Of a stretch of 64,000 bases of DNA, positions 33,458-45,369 are shown in pieces. Position 1 is the stretch's first letter. Each line of letters begins with the position of its first letter. Made by a program: the position numbers and the translations under genes. The notes under the pieces were generated by a model. That model was not told the DNA's origin, did no database searches, and worked only from the letters and a program-made list of their open reading frames with translations. This DNA comes from Megamerina dolium (lineage: Eukaryota; Arthropoda; Insecta; Diptera; Megamerinidae), in contig OY978529.1 of the NCBI GenBank assembly GCA_963854835.1, positions 13,132,139-13,196,138 of the forward strand, in the 5' to 3' direction.

Positions 33458-36102
33458 GTTGTCTCAAGATATGCCACTGGAACGCCAACGGCTTAAGCCA
33501 GCACCGTTTGGAGCTAATTCAATTCCTTGAATCCAGCCAAATCGACATAATGATGATATCTGAGACCCATTTCACTGACAAAAATTGCTACCAAATACCA
33601 TATTACAAACTGTACACCACAAATCATCCGCATGGTAAGGCACGCGGAGGAACTGCCATATTGATAAAAAGCAGAATAAAACATCATGTTCTCGAAGATT
33701 TTAGTAGCGTCTACTTGCAAGCAACATCTATATGTCTGGAAGAATACATCTCTAAGCTAGTAATATCTGCGATATACTGTCCCCCAAGATACAGTATTAC
33801 CGAACAGCAATATAAAGAATTTTTCTCAACTCTTGGTAGCAAATTCTTGGTTGCTGGCGATTTCAACGCCAAACACACTCACTGGGGCTCCCGATTAATA
33901 ACTCCAAAAGGCAAAAGACTATGTTCAATCATCACTAACCACGGCTACGATGTTATTTCAAATGGTCAACCGACATATTGGCCGACGGACAAGAGGAAAA
34001 TACCCGATCTCATAGACTTTGGAGTCGCCAAAGGTTTGCAGATGGAAAATATCTCCACAGAGTGTAATTATGATCTATCATCTGACCACTCACCCACGGT
34101 AATATCTATAAAATCACCAAGCCCCCAAAGCAATTGCGTTAGAAAGAAAATAGACTGGTTAAAATTCAAGAAATATATAAATTCCCATCTTCCTCTGAGT
34201 ACTGTATTAAGAAATGGACACGATGTAGACTCAGCACTCGAAAAATTCAACCAGCTGCTCTCATTAGCTCTTAGCTCAGCCACCTGCACAAAGGTATGCA
34301 AGCAATCAAACTATAGCCCATACACACCAGCCGATATTGAATTGCTAGTAAGACAAAAAAGAAGACTCCGAAGACAATGGCAAGAATTCAGATCACCGAA
34401 TCTGAAAACACAGCTACAGCACTGCACTCGAAAGTTAAAGCAAGCCTTAAAAAATAAAAACAACAAAGAGTTAGAAGAGCACATAGCGAAATTAACACCT
34501 GGTGAAGCGTCAGACTACTCCTTGTGGAAATCAGCAAAAAAATCAAATCGGCCAATTCTCACTGATTCCCCCATCCGTTTGAGTGACGGTAATTGGGCTA
34601 GAAGCAACTGTGAGAAGGGTTTGGCTTTTGCAAACCACCTAAAAAGTGTGTTTACACCCAATCCACCCTCTTCACAGTCCTCATTACCAATATTAACTTC
34701 TCAACCTTGCTCAATAACGCTCAAAATTAAAAAAAAGGACATATTCAAAGCAATTTATAAAGATTTAAACCCAAAAAAATCACCTGGTCCAGATAAAATT
34801 ACCGGTAAAATGATAAAAGAGCTACCTCCGGCTTCAGTAATTCATCTGATGCACATTTTCAATGCTATCCTTCGTATTAAACACTATCCCAAATGCTGGA
34901 AAACTTCAAAAATTATTATGATAGCAAAACCAGGAAAAGACCCTACAAAAGTTGCATCGTACAGACCTATCAGCCTCCTGCCTCTACTTTCTAAAGTATT
35001 CGAAAAGCTACTTGTCATGAATATAACTCCATTTATTAATCTCAACCAACTGATTCCTCAACATCAGTTTGGATTTAGAAAACAGCACGGCACAATAGAA
35101 CAAGTCCACCGCATTGTAACTCTGATAAGGAACACTTTTGAAGAAAAAAAGTATTGCTCAGCTGTCTTTCTTGATATCACTCAAGCTTTCGATAAAGTAT
35201 GGCACGATGGCCTTATTTACAAACTCAAAATATTACTGCCTGCAAATGTCTCCTCATTGCTTAGTAGCTACCTCACGAAAAGACAATTTCTCGTACATCA
35301 CAAGGATTACACAACAAATCCATTGGATATTCACGCTGGCGTTCCTCAAGGAAGCGTTTTGGGTCCCTTACTGTATCTCTTATACACTTCAGATATGCCC
35401 AACAATAACTATACATTCATATCGACCTTTGCTGATGATACGGCAATATTGTGCTCTCGCTCTAACCCCATAGAAGCTACTAAACTCCTGCAGACTCATG
35501 TCGATTCTCTCGAAATCTGGCTAGCAAAATGGCGTATAAAAGTCAATGAATCAAAGAGCGTACATGTAACCTTCACGCTAAGGCTAGATACATGTCCCCC
35601 ACTTAAAATTAATGGCCAATCAGTTCCACAATGTTCCTCAACAAAGTACTTGGGTATTCACCTCGACAGAAGGCTGACATGGAAAAATCACATAGAGGCA
35701 AAGAAAACTCAGATCAAGCTTAAAATGAATCAGTTATGGTGGCTGTTACACAAAAGATCAAAGTTGAATCTTGAATACAAAGTGCTATTATATAAAGCAA
35801 TCCTGAAACCAATCTGGACTTATGGTATTCAGTTTTGGGGCACCGCATCTCCCTCTAATATCGAAAAATTGCAGCGAATACAATCCAAGTGTCTGCGAAT
35901 TATTGTAAATGCGCCTTGGTATATGAGGAACGTTAACATCCATCGAGATTTAAATGTATCCACAATTTCTGAGGAAGTTGCAATGTCCTGCAGAAGCTAC
36001 ATTCAAAAATTACACAATCATCCGAATCCCCTTGCTAGGCAATTGTTGCTGAGCAAGGGGCATCGTCGATTAAAAAGAAAAGACACACTGAATATGCTGT
36101 AA
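33454..36102 (+). CDS. Jockey ORF2, endonuclease and reverse transcriptase (882 aa)
   Basis: Carries out target-primed reverse transcription. An APE-type endonuclease occupies about 1-220, with the expected motifs WNANGL (9-14), SETHF (Glu37), GDFNAKHTHWG (Asp136, Asn138) and SDHSP (Asp211, His212). The reverse transcriptase occupies about 430-720: SPGPDKITG (443-451), SYRPISLLP (502-510), FGFR (539-542), the catalytic Asp574 in FLDITQAFD, GVPQGSVLGP (629-638) and FADD (Asp661, Asp662). The thumb and C-terminal region follow (WTYGIQFWG). There is no RNase H domain, as in the Jockey clade. All catalytic residues are present and there is no stop. The length is in the usual range for Jockey ORF2. 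Confidence 0.95.
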   Translation: MSCLKICHWNANGLSQHRLELIQFLESSQIDIMMISETHFTDKNCYQIPYYKLYTTNHPHGKARGGTAILIKSRIKHHVLEDFSSVYLQATSICLEEYISKLVISAIYCPPRYSITEQQYKEFFSTLGSKFLVAGDFNAKHTHWGSRLITPKGKRLCSIITNHGYDVISNGQPTYWPTDKRKIPDLIDFGVAKGLQMENISTECNYDLSSDHSPTVISIKSPSPQSNCVRKKIDWLKFKKYINSHLPLSTVLRNGHDVDSALEKFNQLLSLALSSATCTKVCKQSNYSPYTPADIELLVRQKRRLRRQWQEFRSPNLKTQLQHCTRKLKQALKNKNNKELEEHIAKLTPGEASDYSLWKSAKKSNRPILTDSPIRLSDGNWARSNCEKGLAFANHLKSVFTPNPPSSQSSLPILTSQPCSITLKIKKKDIFKAIYKDLNPKKSPGPDKITGKMIKELPPASVIHLMHIFNAILRIKHYPKCWKTSKIIMIAKPGKDPTKVASYRPISLLPLLSKVFEKLLVMNITPFINLNQLIPQHQFGFRKQHGTIEQVHRIVTLIRNTFEEKKYCSAVFLDITQAFDKVWHDGLIYKLKILLPANVSSLLSSYLTKRQFLVHHKDYTTNPLDIHAGVPQGSVLGPLLYLLYTSDMPNNNYTFISTFADDTAILCSRSNPIEATKLLQTHVDSLEIWLAKWRIKVNESKSVHVTFTLRLDTCPPLKINGQSVPQCSSTKYLGIHLDRRLTWKNHIEAKKTQIKLKMNQLWWLLHKRSKLNLEYKVLLYKAILKPIWTYGIQFWGTASPSNIEKLQRIQSKCLRIIVNAPWYMRNVNIHRDLNVSTISEEVAMSCRSYIQKLHNHPNPLARQLLLSKGHRRLKRKDTLNML

Positions 36103-36234
36103 AATTGCTACATCTCGCGACTCACCAAATTGTGATGGAACGTAGGGGATATCACATAGTTTTATTTAGTTTGTAAGATTTTAATACTTATTGTTAGTTT
36201 CTTGTATAAGAAAGATTCAATAAAAAAAAATAAG

Positions 36235-36268
<34 letters not shown>

Positions 36269-36348
36269 CACATTCAGATAAACAACATAAAAATAAAAGT
36301 AAAAAATACAAAGGAATGTATTCTCTGAATTTATATGACATTTAGTTA

Positions 36349-36733
36349 GGTTAGGTTAGGTTACGTGGCTGCCCTCTTCCGGAGAGGACACACTTAGGCC
36401 AGAAAGGCCCATTTTGATACCACCGAGCTTCTCTTTCAATACTGTTGTGCGTGTTAAATTTGGACAGCATTAGAAGGGACCTACTTATATTAGCCGATTC
36501 CGAACGGCAGAACCCTTCTGACATCACTTTAACTTAGTTTTTGTCACAGAGCTCTTTTAAGAAGCTTTTTGGCAAATTGTTACTGCTGGAAAAATTGCCA
36601 TTTCTTGCCGGCAGGTGGGTACCGTTCGAAAGAAAAATCTTCTCGATATTAAATTTTATTATGCTTCAGCCGGGGATTGACTGCCCTACAGTTCAGAAGG
36701 CGAACGCACTAATCACCAAGGTACGGCATCTAC
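36349..36733 (-). mobile_element. Complete tRNA-derived SINE, subfamily B, with 14-bp target duplication
   Basis: ATGACATTTAGTTA is duplicated at 36335-36348 and 36734-36747. The minus-strand head (36733-36660) has the tRNA-like A and B boxes in decayed form (GGTGATTAGTGCG, then CAATCCCCGGC). The body shares the AGAAGGGACCTACTTAT segment with subfamily A, but the 3' part is different (GCCTAAGTGTGTCCTCTCCG on the minus strand) and the tail is (TAACC)n instead of (AT)n. 385 bp. Confidence 0.9.
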
Positions 36734-36747
36734 ATGACATTTAGTTA

Positions 36748-37603
36748 AACATAATATTTTTTAATTCGCTCTGTATTTGCTCTATACATTAAATAACGAA
36801 ATTCAAATTTAATTTATAATTACGAAAAGAAATTACAATTTGATCCATTTTCTATATTAAAGCCGTTCATAGTGATGGCACTCTTGAGCGAAAAACGAAT
36901 CCAAGAAAATAAAAAAACAATCCATATGGACCATACACGTCAGGGTAGTAATGAAATTGAATAATACATCGTAAGCATATGTATTTGTATTTATTTGTTG
37001 CCACATTTCGCTTTTGTTACTTATGTTTTCATCTTTTCTAACGACTGTGGTGCGGCACATGCGTAGAAATATTTTATACAATTTGAAAAAAAATTGCTAA
37101 AACGAATTATTACGAAGTAACGTATCGTTGGAATTAGAAATTAGATTTTCAATGGAGCGTATATCAAAAAATGAGATTTCTTACTTCTCCACATGTTTTC
37201 CCTACAAATTGAACTTTAAAATCATGTGGAAATCGACTTATATCCCCATAATTGCACACAGGAAAATTTATGACCGACCACATTAATTCTTCTGCTTTCT
37301 CCCCTCACGAGGTCTGACCTACGAAGCTTACGTTCTCTAAGGCGGCTGTTATGTTGACGGTCTCGGTAACAATCACGTCACGCGTTGTTTTCGTTTTCAA
37401 TGTAAAATGAAAAATTGAGAGCGAGAGCAAGAGCGTAAGAACTGACCGAAAAGATCACAAGAGATTTGGCTATCGACACCAAATCACGAGATCACTGTAA
37501 GGGCTGCGTTGATCTTTTTTTTTTACAGTTTATGCCTTTTAGGAGCAAAATTTATACTTTTAGAGGAAAGAAGTAACGAATATGCGTGATAGCAACACTA
37601 ATA
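36748..37603. other. AT-rich spacer
   Basis: No gene recognised. Confidence 0.6.
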
Positions 37604-37903
37604 GCCTAGACAGACGGCAGCGTTAATCCGGATTAACGATTTAATTCGACTTAACTCGGGCATTAACTGCAGCTCATCCGCATTGACGAGTTAATTCTCA
37701 AAATTAAATAGGATTAGGGCAATTTGCGATGGTAACACTGCTGAACATTTTCTATTGTGAATTTTTCTCTATCCAACTTACAAAACAATAGGTGTGTTCG
37801 CTCATAAAAAACCTTTAACAATTGTTTACAGTTTTCGACATGAAAAGCGTTGGCGAAAAAATAAATCCAGCTGTCAATTACGTAGTGTGAATATCAATTT
37901 ACA
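37604..37903 (-). mobile_element. TA-flanked MITE, copy 2, truncated
   Basis: TA at 37602-37603, then GCCTAGACAGACGGCAGCGT; the rest reads as the reverse complement of the right half of copies 1 and 3 (AACTCGGGCATTAACTGCAG, TGGTAACACTGCTGAA, AAATCCAGCTGTCAATTACG). Similarity stops near 37903, so the other end is missing. Confidence 0.85.
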
Positions 37904-38272
37904 GTGTCAATTTCACACAAAACAGTGAAATTCGATTAGCGTAATTTTTCGTTTTGAAACAGAACAAAATAAATATTTAAAACATTAAGAAAATGGAAAA
38001 AGAGAAACCATAAATTTTTTTTTAACACGAAAATTTTCAAATTGCTTGTTTTTTGTTTGTTTCTCCATTTCAGTAATATTCCAGTGTCAAATCAATTTAG
38101 GAGAAGTAGATTTGACTCGATGTGATTAGATGAAGTAAAATCGTATTGAAAATAGAATTATATTATTTAGTATTTTAAACACACCAAACAAGTCTATGCA
38201 AACCAAATATATATAGTCTTGTTTATCTAGTCGTTTATCATTCCAAATTAAAGCAATTGATCCTTTATTTAA

Positions 38273-39168
38273 GGGGGTCTTCTACCTTGTGGCTTCATTT
38301 TTGACACTGTTTTTTGAATATTAGTTATAGGAAAACTAAAAACGCAATCGAGGTGCGGTTTGTTGCATTCAACTTGTTTATTTAAATACATTTAACACTA
38401 ATTTTACTGAAAATTTACTGTCTTCGATTTGACCGTGACTTGACCTTGAAGTGTCCCTTGTAAAAAATGCATACACAAATGGTTGACACGATTTAGCTCA
38501 TGAAAATCGTCAAACAAAAAAAAACAAAATGATTTAATTTGTTTATCACCTTGGCTATCGTTTGACAGATGGCATTTTCAAAATTTGAAAATTTCGCAGA
38601 ACAGGCAACTTTAAAAAAAAAAATTTTTTTTTTTAATGTTTTCGGGGTTAAAAACATCTGTAAAAATTGTTTAAATAAAAAAAATCTAAAAAGTATCTGT
38701 CAGACGATAGCCACATGTTTTTCACAAATTTTGATATATAATTTCAATCAATCAATCAATTAGTTTTCGAGATATCATGTCAACCAGTTACAAAAACGCA
38801 ACTTTTGGGAAATCGCATTTAAAGATATTCATGTATATAACAAGCGGGATGTTTCCGACGTTAAATTTTCTTTCAAACTGAATGGACCGAAAAATTTATC
38901 ATGCATAACAGAGATTACATAGATACAGATACATCAGGTATTCGATAGAACGTTAGATAACTTTAGAAAAACGCGATGGGCCAGCTTTTAGGTGGTCGCG
39001 AAGAGCGCTGCGATAAGAGCACGCGTAACTGTCTTCGACGGCTCGGAAAAACTCGAAATAATAAGATTTCAGTTATATCCTTTTAAGGGTATATTCCTAA
39101 CACCTTCTGGGTTGGAAAATTGAAAAAAAAAAATCGAATTTTTTGAACCAACCAGGTAGAAGACCCCC
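38273..39168. mobile_element. 896-bp TTAA-flanked DNA element
   Basis: Exact TTAA duplication at 38269-38272 and 39169-39172. GGGGGTCTTCTACCT at the left end is perfectly inverted at the right end (39154-39168), with weaker similarity for another 12 bp. No transposase. TTAA and the G-rich ends suggest a piggyBac-type non-autonomous element. The TIR resembles that of the MITE at 18214 (GGGGTTATATACCT). Confidence 0.85.
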
Positions 39169-39172
39169 TTAA

Positions 39173-41196
39173 TCTTTCTTATTACTAGTCTATGTTTTTC
39201 TCGCCAAAAATAACAATTTATATGCATATTATTACAAAGTTCTAGAATTTTCAAACACATCACTATATTTCAAATCCAAATGCACAAATGACGTCGAAGA
39301 ATTGTCAAATGAAAAAAAGTACTTAAAAGTAATGACAGGTGGAAAAATTCCTCTCTGTGATTGGAGGTCGAAAACCCTTGGACAAAACATACTTTATTGA
39401 TCAGCATTTGGTCACAAAAAAAAAAGAGCGTAATATTGTCGTGATTGGCAATTATATGATTCTCAACATAACAGCCGTCTAACGTTTCAAAAATACAAAA
39501 GAAAAACATTTACGTTTAAATACACGGTTAACATCCTTGCAAATGTCGCAATGTGTGTGAGCAAATATTTGTCTATATCAACTCCACCATTACCCTGGTT
39601 TTGATGGAAAATGGCGTCTGAGATTATTTGCATTATACACACATGCATACTATGTATGTGTATGACAATGAAAATATGTGTTAATTTGTTTTAATAAATT
39701 TTATTAAGAATGATCATTGCTCAGTAAATTCGTAAATATACGTGATATACACATACATATGTATTGTATGGATACTACATGTGCTGCTGTTGGTATTACG
39801 CAAGCAGATGATTCGCTTAAAAAATAAAATTTGCACAATATCGTATTTGCAAAAAATAGATGAAAAAATTAATTAAACGTTTGGTCTGTTGGATTGGAAC
39901 AAGCAACAAACAAACATACAAAATGAAACAGCTGTGGTCATGGAATTGTATTTTTTAATCATTTCAATTCTGTATTTTTTCATTGTTGCACAACAATTAT
40001 ATATGTTTGTGTGTGCATACGCGTCTGCATCTGCGTGTGTTATGAATCAGTTTCATCCCTTTCCAATATACAGATTACTCTGGTCATTTTACTGTGCAAC
40101 CAGTACGTGTAGCATGAAGTTTGTAGCTAAAGTAGATTATGAAGCATAGCAGACGGTGAGGCTATACCAGAAAAAAATTGTATAGAATGACAAAGTTGTT
40201 TGATACTGTCGAAAAATTGCCAACCTGTTAGCCTATAAGAAAATGTTTCATTTCATGTCCAACTGCTTCCCTTTAGTATGACACCCCAATTATCGCATAG
40301 TATGCTATTATTATATGCTATTACGTATTATATGCATAAAAATAACAAAATAAACATAAGCGTGCTTAATCAAAGGCAGGTGTAAACGGTTGAGAAACGT
40401 GTATGTCAAATTAATATGATCACACTAATAAGTTTTCATTGATTCGAATAGAGTTTAATTTTACCATATTAAACATAAGGTTCGTCACTTTGAAAAATAC
40501 TAGTTTAACCCCCACATACGATATTTGAGCTTACAATTAGTGTGTCTGGTATCAATAGAATTGACAATAATTCCGACGGTACCATTTTGCCATGAAAAAT
40601 TTACTTAATTATGAGCAATAAATGTTGTTCTTACCTACATAATAGAATTCTTAAGCAAATTAATTACAAATTTTTAAATAATAATAACAAAAGAGGTTTA
40701 ATAACAACATAAATGCATCAGTTTTTAGAATTCATACACTAAATTAAAAAGAAAGAAATTGCAGGTATTCATATTCGCTTGCACATATTTTATTTCTTTT
40801 TATTCATGTTCGCTTTTTCAATATTCTTTTAATTGTAATATAAATATAAGACTATCATTCAGCACAGGTAAACAGACAGATAATCACAGTATTATAACTT
40901 AAAAATAGGTATTGTCCAAAGTGTGCAACTAAATCGTATTCTAGAGTGTAACATCCATTCAAGTATTTAATTACATTTTTTTTCTGTACATATGTGTATG
41001 TGTACAAGTGTGTAAGGTGTGTAAGTATGTAAGGAAATTCAAAGCATAATAAACAAGCGAGTGAACAAGTGCGTCTAGATTTGATGACGGATTACGAAGA
41101 ATGCACAATATATACTACTTAAAGAACGCAGACGGTGCACAATGGGATATTGGATGCGATTTGGTATGTCATTTTGATTCTCTGGTTGTGTGCATG
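39173..41196. other. 2-kb AT-rich stretch without recognisable gene
   Basis: Short open stretches (for example 39889-40149) have no recognisable motif. No TE ends seen. Confidence 0.6.
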
Positions 41197-42150
41197 GTAC
41201 TAAGTACATTCATTTCGGTCAGAAGTTTGTAAGCATTTGAAGCAAGCTTCTTAATGTAGCTGCACCGGGGAAATTTTGTATAAAATTTAAACCACAAAAC
41301 GAGAGACAACCATATGACATATGATTATTTAGTGTTGTAAGTATAATTAGAATTGAAGGGAATGGAAAATCCACGCCCATTATTTAACCTAGCTCCAATA
41401 CAAAGTCGTGAAATATTTTAAATCTAATACCCTAGACAGACGGCAGCGTTAATCGGGATTACCGGCACACTTAATCCGGATTACCGGCGCACTTAAGCCG
41501 AATAAAATATTAACCTGACAGACGGCAGTATTGCGAATTAATTAAACGGCTGATTGCTGTTTTATTAGGTCTGCTCACTTACATTACTATCACTATCAAT
41601 TTCTGTCATCTGTCACTCTCGATATAAGAAAATCTACAAGTACGTGAATTGAAAACTATCAGAAATTCGTAAATTGACATTCACACTTCGTAATTGACAG
41701 CTGGATTTATTTTTTCGCTAACGATTTTCATGCCGAAAACTATTAACAATTGTTGAAAGTTTTCTATAAGCGAACACACCTATTGTTTTGTAAGTTGGAT
41801 AGAGAAAAATTCACAATAGAAAATTTTCAGCAGTGTTACCATCGCAAATTGCCCTAATCCTCTTTAATTTTGAGAATTAACTCGTCGAGTTAATGCGGAT
41901 GAGCTGCAGTTAATGCCCGAGTTAAGTCGAATTAAATCGTTAATCCGGATTAACGCTGCCGTCTGTCAGGGCTATTAAATCGTTATAATTTACACGGTCC
42001 TTCATATAGGATAACCATATTTTATATGCAAGTTCGTTTTGAACTTATTTTATTATTTTATATAGCTCCCATTTGTTTTATGCACAAACCGCCATAACTT
42101 AACCATATTTGACATGTAGATTAAAATTTACAAGATTTAAAACCATACCA
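41197..42150 (+). mobile_element. Degraded mini-me-like element, split by a MITE
   Basis: ATGGTACTAAGTACATTCATTTCGGTCAGAAGTTTGT is the decayed start seen at 8440 and 29028 (positions 41197-41232). ATCCACGCCCATTATTTAACCTAGCTCC and ATACAAAGTCG near 41370-41405 are its interior motifs. After the nested MITE, ATATAGCTCCC and CCGCCATAACTTA continue it to about 42150. Confidence 0.65.
41430..41972. mobile_element. TA-flanked MITE, copy 3 (543 bp)
   Basis: TA at 41428-41429 and 41973-41974. Ends CCCTAGACAGACGGCAGCGT and ACGCTGCCGTCTGTCAGGGC are inverted over about 30 bp. Near the left end a short duplication (GGATTACCGGCRCACTTAA twice, about 41455-41495) is specific to this copy. It is inserted in a mini-me-like element. 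Confidence 0.92.
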
Positions 42151-42211
42151 TAATAAACAAATCAGACTTCAGAGTGATCATCACTCAATGGTATATGGGT
42201 AGAATTGGAAC

Positions 42212-42747
42212 AAGTGCAGAACAGCCCACTTAAAGGGAAAACACTTTTTTTCTTCTATGGAGCCTATTTTTGTGAATATAAAAAAACAACAATTCGTTGT
42301 CGCTGACGCCTATAAAGGTGCTCAAGGTCAAAGTTTAAAGTTTTTGAATACCTTATCACTGATGTATTTTTAACCTATTTCGAATATTTTAAAAGTTATG
42401 ATCAAAACAAAAAATTTCAAAACTTTTCAGCGATTTTTTTTTAAATAATCACTAGCGACCTATAAAAAATTTAGAACTAAAGGCCATACAATTACCTTTT
42501 CAATGACATATAAAAATTTCAATTTCATAGCTTTCGATAGAATTATGTTACCTGTCTGCCTTCAAAGACCATTTGATACTCATATTTTAAGGAAAATTTG
42601 CGAATTTATTGAGTAATTTCGTTCGCAAATTTGAACTTTGATCTTGAGCCATTGGCATTGGCGACAAAATATATTTGGTTTTTTATATTCACAAATATAG
42701 ACTCTACGAAGATATTTTTTTTTCCTTAAGTGGGTTATTCTGCACTT
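42212..42747. mobile_element. 536-bp MITE with ~115-bp imperfect inverted repeats
   Basis: AAGTGCAGAACAGCCCACTT (42212-42231) is inverted at 42728-42747 with two differences. Inverted similarity continues inward for about 115 bp with indels, including TTTGTGAATATAAAAAA on the left and its complement on the right, and AAGGTCAAAGTTT against AACTTTGATCTTG. The loop is AT-rich. No coding capacity and no certain target duplication. Confidence 0.75.
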
Positions 42748-44556
42748 ATGCCGTAGAATTTTATTTATTTTTATTGGATGCAAACGATTTGAGCACCAAA
42801 ACTACACCCCACTGTGTTACGGCGGTGATGATGATGATGATGATAATAAAGCGCATAAAACAGCACTTCATTTTAAGTATAATTACTTGATGTGTTCAAA
42901 GAAAAAAAAATTGATAATAATAAAAACAAAAAACTAACAAATAATTAAAGAAACTGGTTAGATATATAATGGTATTATTGTTCTTACTTTTCTGTTTGTT
43001 TACAATGTCAAATTTATTTGAAATAAACAAGCAAACATATGTTGAATGAAGCTATTGTCTTCGGATGAGATACCATATTTGCTATAAATTTAAATTCCAT
43101 ATGTGATAGTCTTAGGTTTTCTTTTGCTCAGTAGACATTAAGTAATTAAATGTACAAGTGCTATTTTTTGCTTGTTTTGTGTTTATTTTTGTTACTGCGC
43201 TTTGCTCAATGTGCAAATTTTATAAAAGCACAACAAAACAAAATACAGAATGAATTGTAAATAATATGTGATGTGCAATTAATGAAAATTTTTAATACAA
43301 ACATTACATCTTTCTGTTTGTTTTATTTTCAAACAGAAGGCCAGTTGACCTTCTCATGACAATTTCTCACTGTGATCAGAAATACTTACTCATACACGTT
43401 CTTCTGTCTCACTCTCTCTCTCTCTTTTGTTTCTTAAACGAATAGTTAGAAACTATAAGTAACAGGGAAGGTAATCTTATCAGATTACATCAACTATCAT
43501 CTTTATATTCATATATGTACCTATGTACTCATTTCTCAATGATTAAATGGACAGACATACACGCTGCTAGAAAACCTGATTAATAGATGCATTCGATGCA
43601 ATAATACAATATTATGTTTTTTTCTCTTATGTCTGGTTTTCAGAATACAAGTTTAGAAAACACTTCTGCATATCCATGATGGCTAATAATGTGTGTATCT
43701 GCGTTAGTTACACGTAGTATGCATTCAACGATATTGTATGTGACTTGATTTATAATCTTTGATTAGTTTTTGTAAACTAGACATAAACCATTCATGTTTC
43801 AATGAAGGTTCAAATATTCATTTTCATGGGTGTCATTAGTTTCATCCATCACTGTGGATTAATTTTCAACTTTAATAATTTGTACACATACATTACGCAC
43901 ATATGTCATTGCATATACAAATGTAAATAAAAAAAAACATATCTTCTTCAAAGCATATAATAATTTGACATACATAGTGTATGAAGTACATGTTTATGGG
44001 CAAACGCATAGTCATAATCAAAACTATGGTTAATATTATTATTTGGTGATTGACAGAATCACACCACACTTGTCTGGGTTATTTTTCGTCCCACAATTCG
44101 TGTACTATGTATGGGGTCGCCACAGGATTCTTTCACTGCCTTCCCTACAATAACAGCATACATTATTTCAAGCATATCTCTATTAGTTCCTCCTGTTTGC
44201 CAATGAAGGATGCTGACATTGTGTCTACCTGTGTCTGCCTATCTACAAATTATCAGCATTCTCTCGGCAATATTGAAGCTTAGATAATATCCTGCACTGA
44301 TAATGAAATATATGATATATTGCTACTGGATCTGATAGCAGTCATCCTATCCGTTCGTTCGCGTTTATTGTTAAAAATAATCGTATGAGTCCTATTGCCT
44401 TATTTTTTGTATAAGAGATAGATATGGTTTTAAACCGCTTCTGTCCATTCTCAAAGATGTCTGTAAATGAGTAAATAATATCGTATATACCGTGTTTCAG
44501 CTTGATATGGAAAACACCAACTCAATATACAAATTGACATTTTGGTTGCAGGGTAT
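42748..44556. other. 1.8-kb AT-rich stretch without recognisable gene
   Basis: Contains a (GAT)n run near 42826 and (CT)n near 43409. No gene or TE end recognised. Confidence 0.6.
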
Positions 44557-44640
44557 AAAAGGTTAAGTTAGAGTGGCTGTTCTCTCAATAGGAGAGCACA
44601 CATCGACCAGATAAAGGCCCATTGTGGTACCACGCGAATA
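44557..44640 (-). mobile_element. SINE subfamily B tail fragment
   Basis: GGTTAAGTTAGAGTGGCTGT...GGAGAGCACACAT and AAAGGCCCATTGTGGTACCAC follow the order seen at 36349-36420, with about one mismatch in five. Confidence 0.5.
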
Positions 44641-44727
44641 TTCCTACTCTACCACGTCGAACCAACCAGAACTTTTGAGGAAATTTAGGAGGTTGCTAAT
44701 ATCAACCACTGATAGGGGGGTGGGGGG

Positions 44728-45365
44728 CGTCTTGGACAGCAGTAGTAAGGGACTTTGTCTATCTTGGAACCAGCATCAACAACTGTAATGACGTCAGCCT
44801 GGAGATCATGCGTAGGATAACTCTTGCTAACAGGTGTTACTTTGGGCTGAGTAAGCAATTGAGAAGTCGAGCCCTCTCTCGAAGAACGAAAACTACACTC
44901 TACAAGGCCCTCATCATGCCTGTCCTAATATATGGCGCTGAAGCCTGGACAATTTCCACCTCGGATGAGCGAATGCTTGGAGTTTTCGAGAGAAAAGTCC
45001 TACGCAAGATCTTTGGACCTATTTGCGTTGGTGGCGAGTACCGAATAAGGTATAACCATGAGCTGTACGAGCTGTATGCCGATATTGACATAGTAAAGCG
45101 CATCAAAATCCAGCGGCGGCGCTGGCTATGTCATGTCGAGCGAATGGAAGAACACGCTCCAGCTAAGAAGGTGTTATATTCGGAACCCGCTGGAGGACGA
45201 CGCAGAAGAGGAAGACCTAACCTCCGGTGGAAAGACCAAGTACTGGAGAACCTGACGGCGCTTGGAATTTCTAACTGGCGTCAGCTAGCAAAGAACAGAG
45301 ATGGCTGGCGAAGCATGTTATTTTCGGCCTAAATCGATATTCGGTTGCTATGGCCACATAAGTAA
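44728..45365 (+). pseudogene. RTE-type reverse transcriptase, C-terminal part
   Basis: Best-preserved RTE tail in the window. An open frame of 174 residues (44808-45332) covers LANRCYFGLSKQLRSRALSR, YGAEAWTISTSDERMLGVFE, FGPICVGGEYRIRYNHELYE, CHVERMEEHAP, AGGRRRRGRPNLRWKDQVLE and NWRQLAKNRDGWRSMLFSA, the C-terminal domain downstream of the RT core. Just upstream, GDFVYLGTS-like sequence is joined to a short GC-rich stretch by a deletion. It ends in CACATAAGTAAAGTAG, the decayed 3' repeat. There is no catalytic YADD or endonuclease, so it is 5'-truncated. Confidence 0.88.
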
Positions 45366-45369
45366 AGTA

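Larger units (their letters stand above)
31731..36263 (+). mobile_element. Full-length Jockey-clade non-LTR retrotransposon
   Basis: Complete LINE of about 4.5 kb: 5' end TCAGTTCGCG, resembling the CAGT-type internal-promoter starts of Jockey elements; two overlapping ORFs; a short 3' UTR with AATAAA near 36219; and a terminal poly(A) of about 29 bases (36237-36265). AATATCACATT occurs at 31720-31730 and again at 36264-36274 just after the poly(A): an 11-bp target duplication. Both ORFs are open from start to stop, so this copy is recent and may be competent. Confidence 0.95.

Noticed and set aside
39889..40149. 86-codon open stretch with a hydrophobic segment
   Set aside because: No recognisable family, start context or supporting signal; expected by chance at this base composition.
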